The position numbers and the translations under genes were made by a program. Source: Allolobophora icterica (Eukaryota > Annelida > Clitellata > Crassiclitellata > Lumbricidae). From it: 64,000 nucleotides of DNA. The first letter of the stretch is position 1. Each line of letters opens with the position of its first letter. Of this stretch, positions 48,583 through 60,800 are shown piece by piece. The notes under the pieces are model-generated. The model was not told the DNA's origin. It ran no database searches and was given only the letters and a program-made list of their open reading frames with translations. Where the stretch lies: assembly GCA_963556255.1 (NCBI GenBank), contig OY744616.1, positions 15,990,346 to 16,054,345 on the forward strand, read 5' to 3'.

Positions 48583-48805
48583 CCAAACTCCCTATTATTA
48601 TGTAACATAATAGTACTAGAGAAGCATCGTCTACTGCGTCATCACTGGCAATAGGCAAATCAAGACTGCACCTAGATGCTTTGCCACAGTATCATTAGGA
48701 AGACTGTTGTACATGGTCACTTTATCAAAGCAGACTAAACTTCCTATGGTGTTTGTGGTCAGGTTATATTACTAATTCAACTGGCTGTTTTACTCCAAGT
48801 TTTCT
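48583..48805. other. short convergent interval between POLE2 and ULK4 stop codons
   Basis: 223 bp separate the POLE2 TGA from the ULK4 TGA on the other strand. The two 3' UTRs must be very short or overlap. No clear AATAAA on either strand. Confidence 0.7.
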
Positions 48806-51800
48806 TCAGTTCTTGTATCCTGCAGCTTTTAGAATTTCTGTGGCTACTGAAGACAACGCGATCTCTGCTTTTGCACTGAAAATTAAACAAAATGCAATTA
48901 ACTAAAGGCAGCCACACAAAGGTTTTTCACAGGCAACAAATCATGGCTACAAGGGCAAAAGAAGTTTTGCTGTCTAAGACATCAAAACTGTAGGAAACTA
49001 AACTATAAAAAGTCGTAGCAAATCCGTAGAAGGTGATCGCACGTTCCTATCCAAAAATATCTGCCCTTTTGACGCCTTTGTAAACTAATGGAATCATTAT
49101 TGCAACCTCGACCGCACGAGTTTGTGCTGCCCTATAAGGATTATAAGAACCTTTTGCCTCGGGTCTTACATAAAACGATGTTTAGCTAGAGCCCCCTATA
49201 GTAAAAACTGTGTTCAATTGCTCACTCTAGGCGATTCAACCTTTGCGTGTAATATTTCTGTTTGCTAGAGATTTGTGTTGTACCACGCTGAGGTGTGACA
49301 ACCTGTTTGTCAATAAACAAATACTGGTCTCTCCTTATTGAACTTTGTGGCCCATCTGAACATGCTGTCAATTTCGTGACAGGTCTCAGTTGAAATCCGT
49401 CAGTTGGCTCTGTATGCAAGAGCCCACCACCACTGTTGACATCTAGGTATCTGGGCAGTGTTGGCCTACTGATGAACTTTTCTCAGTGACTATCAACAAC
49501 ATCACTGAGGCTAGCATATTTCTCTTGAAGTAGCACTGTATATATATGTCTAATTACAGTTGCACTTACCTGGCTGTTCGTTCAATAGTTTTAATCATTT
49601 CTGCAAGTTTAGTGCCATGTAGTTTCATCATCTCGAGGTGATGCGCATCGGTTGCAATCTAAACAACACACAAGAAATTACTTGACAAAGAGGTCTAGCA
49701 ATGCCAAAGTAGCATGTGAAAACTATAGGCCAGGGGTGGCGAACCTTTTTTAAGGTGCATGCCAAAATGCTGCTAAATCATTTTTAAAAATACCGTCGCG
49801 TGCCCCTCGGAAATTTGCAAGGATATAATTATTTTTCATATTTTTAGTTAACAAAGCATTGCAAAAAATGAATTAAAGACGTTATATCAAAGATCGTTTT
49901 GAATGATGTTAATTATTGTGCAACAACAAAAATGTGGGTCCGTACAGGGATTTTGTATTTCTAAGTTTGAATTTTGGGGGACGCTGTGAATTCCGCGTGC
50001 CCTACAAATTTCAACGCGTGCCACTTTGGGCACGCGTGCCATAGGTTCACCATCCCTGCTATAGGCTATCTTCACCATTCATGTACCAGTTAGTCTGGAT
50101 TGTTGGCCATTAGATAAAAGCTTCATGGGAACCAACCAGCAGTGTCGTCCACAAACACCTAAGGACTTCTGCAGCCTGTTATAATTTCCAAAACATCAGG
50201 CTACGGTAATTTCGAATTTAACATGTATACATAGTTTGCTACAGAAGCCAGGTTTAAATCAAACAAGGTAGATTAATAACAGTAAATATAAGGTGTCATC
50301 CCTATTTGTACATGTACAAATATGCATGTATCTGATATTTGAATCTGACCATTATGAATTTCTCAGGTCTGAGGAATTCCTTTAAACTAGTAGATCACAC
50401 AAAACTCATTTACCAGTTATTTCTGTTGTGGTATAAATGTTTGTGTGTATTTGTATATGCAGTAAACATTTCTAGGCTTTTTGAAGCAAGAGAATAGAAA
50501 ATGTCTAACCAGTCTTTTAATTAATCGAAGTATGATCTTCTGCTTTTTCAGATCTGCTTTCTTTAGGGCCTCACTGTAACATTCCTGTTCAAAAGCACAT
50601 ATGAAAGAGAAATCTATAAAGAAAACCTTCAAAGACAAAATAAGTCAAAAACAGAAAGCCTTTAACGACGAAAGGGATTAGTTTTTCCGTACATTTTAGT
50701 ACATGCTCGTCGTTAAAGTGTTTATTTTCTAGTTTTGTAGTAAATACTTGGCTTTGAACACCTGCAACATTACCTAAGTTGACCTTGTTAAACTTCTATC
50801 ATACTGGAAAATTTGGACAACATGTCCACAAAAGCTCAAACAATATTGCAACCAAGGTGTATAGTAAAGTGAATTAAAATACCTATTCAGTATTTCTTAC
50901 GGTGCTGTGTTTGATACGCAGTTCCAGTCAGCAGCTCATGTATTCTTAAACCTGTTACTTGAGCCATGATGCTGTGCAAATTCTACAAAAAAGTGTTAAA
51001 AGAAAGAAAAGTGTTAAATACTGCTCCTCACCATGTTTCTAACTGACAGCGAGTTGGCATGGTCACCTCCAAAGAACTGCAACAAGAGTGCAAGACACTT
51101 TAGCGACGTCTCTGCAATGTCAATGTCTTCATGCACCAGCTGTTAACAGAAATCAACAGCTCTGTTCAAACATAGCAGCCGCCAGCCAGTTAATCGTTCA
51201 TATTTTAAACTTATTTTCTTATTATGTGTATGTCAAGTATTAAAACTGTTACTAAAAAACAAACCCACAAAATAATAATAGGTGCTGTACAGGTGAATAT
51301 ATCATTCGAGAAAAATTGGGAAATTTTAAACAATCTGTTGAAACATTTCGCTGAGAATACTGTTGTATGTACACAAAAAAGCATGATGCACTCAAGTCAC
51401 CAGAGCAAACAACTGCAACACATTGCTCAATATATATACAAGTGATCATACTGTTGTGTACATATTTTAACCACTGCATCCTATTTGGCATACGCCTCTA
51501 ATGTGTACATTTATTTTTGATGTCTGGAAAGAAATTCTGTAATTACAACTTGTCTCTTTCAGTAGGTTTATGGATGACAATGTTATCTGTTGCCTGGCTT
51601 CAAAGTGCACTTTTACATAATAATGGGGCATTATCAGATTTCAGTTATTCTGTATTGTATAATACATGTATATCCATTAGCAAGATAACAGAGGTGGAAA
51701 GGCTAGAAAGACTAGGTGTAAAAATGAGACAATGATGTACCAGTTGTGTAAGTGGACTGACAAATTCTGTGAAGGGTTTGTTAATCAACAGCAGAGCTTC

Positions 51801-54800
51801 TGCCTGTTCAGCTTCGACTGTCACATTGTCTCCACCTCCTTTTTTGGTCTGTTCAAGAACACAAAGCAGCAGTTAACAAATTAAATCACTTTGGATCAGT
51901 TGCCATGCTCTTGCCATTGTTAAGTGCTAGGGCTGAAAGATTCTTCAATGACCACACCGCAAAAGAATATTATTAAAAAATTTCGGTTATAAATGATAGG
52001 TTATTGTACTGTTTACAAATTAAGTAGCCAATATTAATGGCAGAATAATAACGAACTATGTAAATCTATTACTCAGCTCATCTTTAGATAAGGAATTATT
52101 GGCAATGACTCCTTTATTTACTACTTGCCCCTCTCAACAGTTGTTCTCAGAGGCCTAGACCGGTGAGTTAAGGATATTTCACCTATGGCACAAACTCACT
52201 GTATGACCTTTCCTTATGAGTTACATGTGCTGAAAATGAATTAGCTAAGTTATATGTTGGATGAACTGAGATTTGAACCCTAGATATACAGGTGACGGGC
52301 AAATACATAAACTCACTATGCTACTGATGACAGAATGCTAGCCCCAGAAAGATTTCTTTTGAAAAAGTTTGCATTAAAATGAATAAAACAATAGATCTCT
52401 AGCCCACAGTCATTTGCAACTATTACTTATTGGAAGTGGAGTATATATTTCCAGCAGAAAAGCAATTACCTCTAGAGCTCGTCTGACAATTTCCGAGACA
52501 TACTTCAGGATTCCATGCAGCGTTTCCAGAAGCAGCAACAACATTGTAGTGATTGCTTTAATATTTCCCGAGTTCTCTTCAGTTCCGAGACAACTAGTAC
52601 TCACTTCAAGGAAGAGATAACTGAAGTGATCCACAAAACCTAAAAAATGAGCCAGAAAGGCAATTAAACCACTCTAAACTAATTGAAATCAGTAGTTAAT
52701 AATAGTCCTTAAGAGTAAAGATCCTGGGATCATATATTTTGGCTTAAACCAACAAGTGACATTCATTGAACACTTGGACAATATTTCCTTGGGCTCCAAA
52801 ACTGGAATTTGATTGGAATCTAATACTCAGCTAAGAAAAGAAATGTTCTCTCCAGTGCTACTCTTTGTAACTAAGCATTTTTCTTACACATTCTCCCCAG
52901 CGCTCATGAATAAGCTGGTGCCCTGTGCTAAGCTTTAGAAATTTGGAGTTTACAGCTATGAAGTAAATTTTACAAAATGGGCATCCCTACATGCTCAACT
53001 AGAACAGCAAATATGTGTGTTTGGTTTTACTGACCATGGTCATAAAGGCTCTTCATATTTGTCTCCTTTCGAGTGACCAAAGAATTGAGAAGTCCTGCAA
53101 CCTGCTGCATTGTGGAACTAACTGGATTGCTCTGGTGATCCTAATCAACCAACAAACAATAATTATACTCAATCCAATGTGAATAAAACTTGTCAACTGA
53201 AAGTGCTTACTGACGTTAAATAAGACACAACATTATACAGTGCAGAAGAATACATGACTGAGTAAGTTAAGAAGTTGTACTCACGACAAGAACTTGAAAG
53301 AAGACTGGGACTAAGTTGACTTGCTCGATATCCCTAAAGCAACAATGAACCAGAAACAATACATCAATAGCATCAATCTGAAACAACCATTACTACTTCA
53401 ACAAACGTCCTCACGTGCATGCCTCTGAGATTGAATGAACGTTTGTACAACACAACAATAAATGTCCATGTACATTACAGGGCTCGCAATGAACTGTCAC
53501 ATTCAAAAGATGCACTGGGTTTAAAAGCTAAGTGTGCAGCTGAACTGTTGACAAGACAGCCTATATTATCATGATTATTATTAAACACATATACTAGGGC
53601 TGTACCGAATAGGTATCACTATTCGGCCGAATACGAATAATTGGACCAACTATTCGACCGAATATGAATAGTGTACAAAATAGGTCTACTGACAACATTC
53701 AAAAATACGTTAACGTTCACTCACTGTACACAAAGAATGAGACTACCGATACTGTGATACCGCGGTCCAGGCAGCGCCTGGCTGCAACCACAGCATATAT
53801 TATGTTAATGAGAGAGTTACTTCAGTCCACTCACTATAGCAGCCGCATATGCAGAAACAGATGTCACGTGACCACTATTCGTATTCAGCCCGACCGCTAC
53901 TATTCGGCCGAATACTGAATAGCTATTTGGCCCACTATTCGACCCCGAAGCGAATACGAAGCGAATGTTCAGTACAGCCCTTACATATATACCATGCACC
54001 ATCACACAGAAATGTGAATCTGAAATGTGGCTCAATGTGAATCTAAGACACAGAATACCATGAATGTGAATTGGAAGCACGGCCATTGCTACACCTTGTC
54101 ACCTTGTGCTGTCAACTCCTGGAGCTCTAGCGATCGTCATGATACACATTTTCCATTGCTTCCTATTCGAAGTCAGGTCCCTTAGTTCTTCCAAATTCAT
54201 GCCAGTTACATCGTGAATCTCATCCATCCATTTCTTCCTTGGTCGACCCCGTCTTTTTTACCCTCACCACAAGCAGTGGCGTAACAACCTAGCCGGGGGC
54301 CCTTGGACATTCTAAGCTTGGGGGCCCTTATCCATTAAAAAGTGAAAATAATGAGAAAGCTATTTAAACTGCAGTTAGGTTTAAAAAAGAGTATTAAGTC
54401 TTTAATGATCGATAGTTCAAGCCACATTTACAGTTCAACACAAACAAGAATAGGCCTACAACAAAAATGTATTGCCTACGTAGGCCTACACAGTAGGCTA
54501 ATACATGGACGGCGATCCCGGGCGGTCGAGTGGGACAAGACCCTCCACCTTTAACAGTGGGGGACACACCATATATTTCCCCCCAAATTGCTAAGAAACA
54601 CCAAAAAGTCAACAGATTTCTTCGCGTGTGAGCGCCAAAAATTTGTTGGACCTCTTTTTTGACCAGATCAGTTCTAAAGTGTCCCCTCCCCACCTGTCAA
54701 ACAAGCTCGCCGCCAGTGCAGTAATACAATGTCTCGAGACAAATTCAGATTCTCAGCGTAACGTTTAAGGTACTTATATTAGGCCCATAGACAATACGAC

Positions 54801-57800
54801 TTTAAAAAGCAAAGCAACAAGAACTGCTATTCTAGAAGTTCCTTACCTTCATTTGAGTATTAGTTTCTCTGGTTCAAGAGAGGTTTAGCCGTCGATTAAA
54901 AATTTAATTAGAAGTCGTTTTTTAAGTAAGCGAATGACTGTATTCTGAACAAGAAAGACTGTACTTCCACGTGAGGCTGAGGAGCACGAAGACTGCACCC
55001 GTGTGTAGACAGTGTAGTGTGTCTCTCTACAAGGCTTGTAGAGAGACATTGACATAGAGACAGATTGCGACAGAGACAGAGCGAGAGAAAACGAGAGAGA
55101 CAAAGAGAGCGAGCGAGTGTGTGAGCGAGTGAGAAAGCAAGAGACAGACGAACAATTAGGCAAATATTATTTCAGGCATTTCTTAGCACTGGAGCTGAGA
55201 GATATGCGTACCGTATACCGTTACTGTATGCAGTTGGGTCGATGAGGGTCAAATACCCCGACCCCGGCGACCCGGTGACCTAGATGCAACACGTACATAC
55301 GTCTGTGGCCCTGTATATCAAGCATCCGTCATATATACAGGCAAGTTCAGGCTGCAGAGAGGCTCAGACCTACGTGGGCCTTGATGTGGCACGTTTGAAC
55401 ACCGTATACGCTAAATATGTCATCAGATTCAGATGGAACAATTAGGCTCTAACCAAATAAAAAAAAATTTTGTTCGGAGGAAAATTAAAGAATAAGGCAC
55501 TAAAGCAAAATTCGATACAGGATGCGGAGTAAAAATGCTTGGGGGCCCTTTGGACCTCGGGGGCCCCTGGACTTTGTCCACCTTCGTTATATGGTTGTTA
55601 CGCCACTGACCACAAGCCAACATCATTTCCTTTTCTAGCCCATCAGATCGCATAACATGACCAAAGAATCCTAGCTTCAATCTTGTCGCCTTTTGTTTTA
55701 ATGACTCTTCATTCTCGACACCAATCTCCACTCGTATTGATTCGTTCGTCCTTTTCTCTGTCCATGATATTCTCAACATCTTTCTCCATATCCACATTTC
55801 ACATGCGTTGACCTTTTTCTCCATGTTCTTTGTCATTGTCCACGACTCACAACCATACAGAACCGTTGGAAATATTAGGGCTCTCACGAGCCTTTTTTTT
55901 GTATCTATGCTCACATGCTTGTCCTTCCATATCTTTTCCAGTCCAATCATTGCAGCTTTCCCAATCGCAATCCTTCGTTTTATTTCTGTATCACATTTTC
56001 CTTCGTTTTCAACCAATGATCCCAGGAAAGTGAAGCTTTCTACCACCTCTATTTCTTCTCCGTCAATCTCAAAAGTATCCCATTCTGCTGTTGTCATGAC
56101 TTTTGTCTTCTTTATGTTGAAGTATAAGCCAGCTTTTTCACTTTCTCTCCTTACCCTTCTTATTAATTCTATCAGCTCATCTTTTCTTTTTGCCATTAGT
56201 GTTGTATCATCCGCATATCTAAGATTATTCAATGTCCTTCCCGCAATTTTTACTCCCTCTTTTGCCCCTTCCATTTCCGCCATTCTCATTATTCTTTCAG
56301 CGTATAAGTTAAACAGGAATGGAGACAAAATGCATCCCTGTCTCACCCCTTTCTTAATATTGAATTTATCAGTGTCTCCGTATTCTGTTCTTATCACCGC
56401 TATCTGATCTTCATATACTCCCCTTAATAGCCATATCAAGTGTTTCGGAATTCCCATCTCAAGTAGAGTTTTCCACATTAAATCGTGGTTAATGCAGTCG
56501 AATGCCTTATTATAATCAATGAAGCAGATGTGCACCTCTTGTCCATACTCCCTTTGCCGTTCCATTATCCACCTTAGGTTGGCAATATGCTACAATGCTT
56601 TTAATGCTGCTAGTGCTCGAGCCAACACAAATGCCAATCTGATAAGTTTGCGCATCTAGACAAGGGTACTATACGTTGTAGATTAAAGTGCCGTACCTGA
56701 TAAAAGCTGGATACTGTTCCACTAAAGCCAAAAGAAGTTTCAGCCCATGCATTGGAAGAGGATCTTGGTCCAGTAATATCTGCTCATATCTGAACAAAGT
56801 ATCATCAAAAATATTAGCTCCACAAGAATGTTGTTTAGAGGTATTTGTACAAGCCATGGATGAACTTTAATTCCTATCAAACCATACTATCAGCAAAATC
56901 TGAACAAATTCATCTATATAAATAAAGCCAGCTTTCTGTGTGTCTGTGTGTGTGTCTGTCTGTCTGTCTGTCTGTTTGACCGGGCTTAACTTCTACAATT
57001 TTGCACCTTTTCACTCGAAACCTTCACTAATGTGTCGGCCTCGGCTTCGGACACCCAGTGGAGGGGTTCGCGTCCTCCGTTTTCAACCCTACCATGGTGA
57101 AAATGCCCCAAAACGCTACCCACCCGACCGTCCATAACGCGCAAGCTCGCCTATTCCACTGCCAAGCGGTTCTATTTATGGCGCCGGTATTCCCCAACGT
57201 CATTAATAATCCGCTTAACGACACCGCGGTTCTATTTCTGGCGCTGGTGTTCCCCAACGTCACTAATAATGCGCGTAAGTTGTTTACTTTCGCACAAAAT
57301 ATAATGACGATCGATTCGAAGTATATTCATCGTTTTACAGCAAAATTTTAACACATATGAATGTTCAAAGACAAAGATCTAAATTATTTACAGTATATCA
57401 AACAACCAGTCTGCTCTACTAAGGGCGAGGCCGACTACAGACCGGCAGTGAGGGCTAGATTTCTGGCGTTTTCTTTAACACGCCAACGCCCGGTTCACCC
57501 TCTTTGACTGCGAAGCAGTCAGTCCACGGGAGACTGCGAAGCAGTCTCCCCCACAGGTCGCCAGACGCCACAAGGGCCTCCAAGACTGCGAAGCAGTCGC
57601 CGCCAGAGGGCGACTGCAAAGCAGTCACTTCACGGCAGAGGTCGCTAGACGCCAGAAGGCGTATACAAGACTGCGAAGCAGTCTCCGCTGTACGCCAGAA
57701 GGCGTCTACAAGACTGCGAAGCAGTCTCCCCCACAGGTCGCCACACGCCACAAGGGCCTCCAAGACTGCGAAGCAGTCGCCGCCAGAGGGCGACTGCGAA

Positions 57801-60800
57801 GCAGTTTTGGGCAGAGGTCGCTAGACGCCAGAAGGCGTCTACAAGACTGCGAAGCAGTCTCCGCCAGAGGTCGCCAGACGCCACAAGGGCCTCCAAGACT
57901 GTGAAGCAGTCGCCGCCAGAGGTCGACTGCGAAGCAGTCACTCCACGGCAGAGGTCGCTAGACGCCAGAAGGCGTCTACAACACTGCGAAGCAGTCTCCG
58001 CCAGACGTCGCCAGACGCCACAAGGGCATCCAAGACTGCGAAGCAGTCGCCGCCAGAGGGCGATTGCGAAGCAGTCACTCCACGGCAGAGGTCGCTAGAT
58101 GCCAGAAGGCGTCTACAAGACTTTCGAAGCAGTCTCCGCCACAGGTCGCCAGACGCCACAAGGGCCTCCAAGACTGCCAAGCAGTCGCCGCCAGAGGGCG
58201 ACTGCCAAGATTGCCAAGCAGTCGTTGTTGTTGTTGTTGTTGTTGTTGTTGCTGGTGGTGGTGGTGGTGGTGGTGATGTGAAACTTATAACCCCGGGCAA
58301 CGCCGGGTAATCCAGCTAGTGTTATAATATGTACAAACAACTGCTGTACCATTTGCTCACACACTTTAAAAATGACAGTCAGCTAAAGAACGTGTAACAA
58401 GTTAACTGGTAATTTAATTGTAATTTGTAATTGAAGATTTATACAGAACCACTTCAAGAGCAAACCAATCAGTGGTGCCCTCTGTCAGAGGCGCCTGCAG
58501 GCTTAAAAAACTGGACACACACCTCTCTCGGAAACAAATAATATGGCCGCTTGCCCGCTTTGCTACCATAGATATATAAAAGTAGGAAATTTCAAATTAG
58601 ATAACATCTAATGCTTTAACATGCCATATCGCTGTTTAAAAAAAATATCGATGTGACGCCTCTTCCTTGTGCGAATTTGATTTGGTGGGTGGACGCACGT
58701 GCGTCCAGTGCATCACGCTGCGGGCGCCCCTGCCCTCTGCACTAGCCTAAATGATCTTAAAAATCACAAAGGACTGGAATTTTATATACTGTATGCAACG
58801 TGATGTGCTACTTAGTTAGTGCACTCAATCTGTGGTTTGTCACTTTGCGCCTGTTCAGAGGATTTTGTGTAGTGGCACCACTTCAGAAGAAACCCATCAG
58901 AGCTTGCCTCTGTCACAAAGAAGTTTAATTTGGTACCAGAATAAGCTGGGAAAAGTAAATGCCAAGTCCTGCAATGCACTAGTTCCACGTCCAGGACTTT
59001 GGGTTATCACCATGATTATTCCTCCAATACCAGCTTAATGGTTTAAAAGCATAAGCACCTTACCCACAAATTCATAATAACTCTCCATTAGAGTTTGTAT
59101 TTTAGTTTACGAGTGGCTGTAATTATGTACGTACTGTGGAAGGAGAGACTCAGTGACTAGATGATGGAGTTTCTTTGTCTGCAGCTGAACCTGAGCTGCG
59201 TCTGGTGATTCCTGATTAACAAATACGGTAACAATCTCGGAAAACAGTCGGAGAGATGACGTCCGGGTCTCACCTGAATGACAGAAAACATGCAGAGAGT
59301 GTCAATAAACAGTTCTTACAAAGTGTGGAACATTCAGGAAACTGTAACTCAAAAAGTAGATAATAGATTTCTTGCATAATCTTGCACCTGGTTTCAGGGT
59401 TCAAATGAGACGAGAGGCACGACAAAAATGAAACCCAGCCATAAATCCAAACCAATTTGCCAGAAATTATCCAAAGAACAGGAAGATTAAGGACATAAAG
59501 ACTTGAATATAATTTACCACTGTCTGCATAATTTACTTGTCACTCTCATCAAAAACATTATTCTATAAAAGTTTTTATTTATCAAAGCACATATGAAGTG
59601 CTTTTTAAGAACTTCACAAATGCATTGTACATCAAACTCTCAGCCAAAATGTTAAACGTAAACAAACTTTCAATATGGCAGCTGATTGGTCTAGCAAATG
59701 CCTTTTACAGCAGAGTCTGTGGATTTGATCCTATCATGAGACAGTTACTGATAAGGGACCATGACATGAGTCAATCCTTAACAATACAATATAATACAAC
59801 TGTATTTTGATACTGCCCTCTTTCCAAAGTTCAGAAGTACACAAGACCATACAACAGAACATCAATGGCAATTTCTCATAACTGCATACCAGCACAGTTG
59901 GAAATGAGTGCAGCCAAAGACGGCAGAAGGCGATCAATAACCACAGCTGAATAGTCAGTTACGTTGCTTGAATGTTGGACCACGTTTTCAACGATAGCAA
60001 ACACTGTGTGAATGAAGTCCTCTGTTCCAAGAGGTCCTAAAACAGCAAAAATAGCACCTACAGTTCAAGAACAACAATATATTATGATGTTGGTCTGAGA
60101 TGCCAAACTAAGATGAAATGCTGGTAAGATAATGTTACAGCAATGGTAACATTTATATTCACATAAACAATTTTTTTGCACAGAGCTTTGTGAGAAAAAA
60201 ATGACTGCTCATGTCTTCCTCTCTTTGGTACATAAGTTACCGGTTCATAGATCTTTTACCATTTTCCACTCACACAGAGGAACCATACAAATGTTCTATA
60301 ACAGTTCCAACCAAGCTCCAGAGCACCTACCGTAATAGAAAAACACTTGTCTCCAAACCAGACAACATGAGATAGTTTTTTAAATGTTCATACGGTAAAA
60401 CTTAACTCTGCAATCAAATGAACTAAAACCATTCAGAATTAAAGAAGCCTGGCAGGACTTGATTAGTTGTACAGTCCTTCTGGATTAATCATTTCAACTG
60501 TTATTGAAATGAATTAAGCAAATCAAGATTTAATTAATGCACACAGGAATGAACTAAGAAACTAAGACCAAAAATTCTAACATTTAAATCTGAAGTAGAC
60601 TGAAATCCGTTACATTTACACATCATATCAGACACAAAGGTGATAGAGGACTTAGTTTATCAGGACCTTTTGGTCAAAATCCTTTTATGATTCACCTCCT
60701 TGATAAAACTGATAATGACTCATAATGACCATACAGTAACTCTGGCAATCAATTTAAGTGAGTATTAGATGGCCTATGCTAATTATATATTGAAATAAAA

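Larger units (their letters stand above)
54105..56590 (-). mobile_element. 5'-truncated LINE with L1-like reverse transcriptase, split by a hAT
   Basis: Right of the insertion, 55617-56585 translates as a continuous RT: IANLRWIMERQREYG, VHICFIDYNKAFDCINHDLM, GVRQGCILSPFLFNLYAERI, NNLRYADDTTLMA (catalytic YADD), FTFLGSLVENEG, FPTVLYGCESWTM and KLGFFGHVMRSD. Left of it, RRGRPRKKWMDEIHDVTGMN and LEELRDL to ARAPGVDSTR end the protein. This RT plus C-terminus is like the widespread L1-type endonuclease-reverse transcriptase. The endonuclease domain is missing, there is a stop just upstream of IANLRW, and the A-run near 54255 shifts the frame, so the copy is dead. It lies in a ULK4 intron, sense to the gene. 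Confidence 0.9.
56913..58319 (+). mobile_element. non-autonomous Helitron, 1,407 bp
   Basis: Starts TCTATATAAATAAAGCCAGC and ends in the hairpin CCCGG-GCAACG-CCGGG, then TAATCCAG and CTAG. The flanking bases are A (56912) and T (58320), the expected Helitron AT target without duplication. It is followed internally by a (CTGT)n stretch after the 5' end, a direct repeat of about 60 bp (57170-57280) and a palindrome array (57505-58215). No Rep/helicase. Confidence 0.9.

Noticed and set aside
50417..50638. Acceptor at GAACAG (about 50594) for the ULK4 exon starting ECYSEALKK
   Set aside because: The phase does not match the previous exon; the TTTATAG acceptor (exon upper edge 50613) restores it and adds FSFICAFEQ.
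55808..56407. 199-residue plus-strand open frame
   Set aside because: It is the antisense of the LINE reverse transcriptase, which has clear RT motifs on the minus strand.
57505..58215. Possible CRISPR-like array
   Set aside because: The repeats are short palindromes with repeated, not unique, spacers; the locus is a eukaryotic Helitron and there are no cas genes.
57455..58300. Several overlapping open frames with ETASQS and DCEAV repeats on both strands
   Set aside because: They lie entirely within the Helitron palindrome array and are open in many frames because of its composition.
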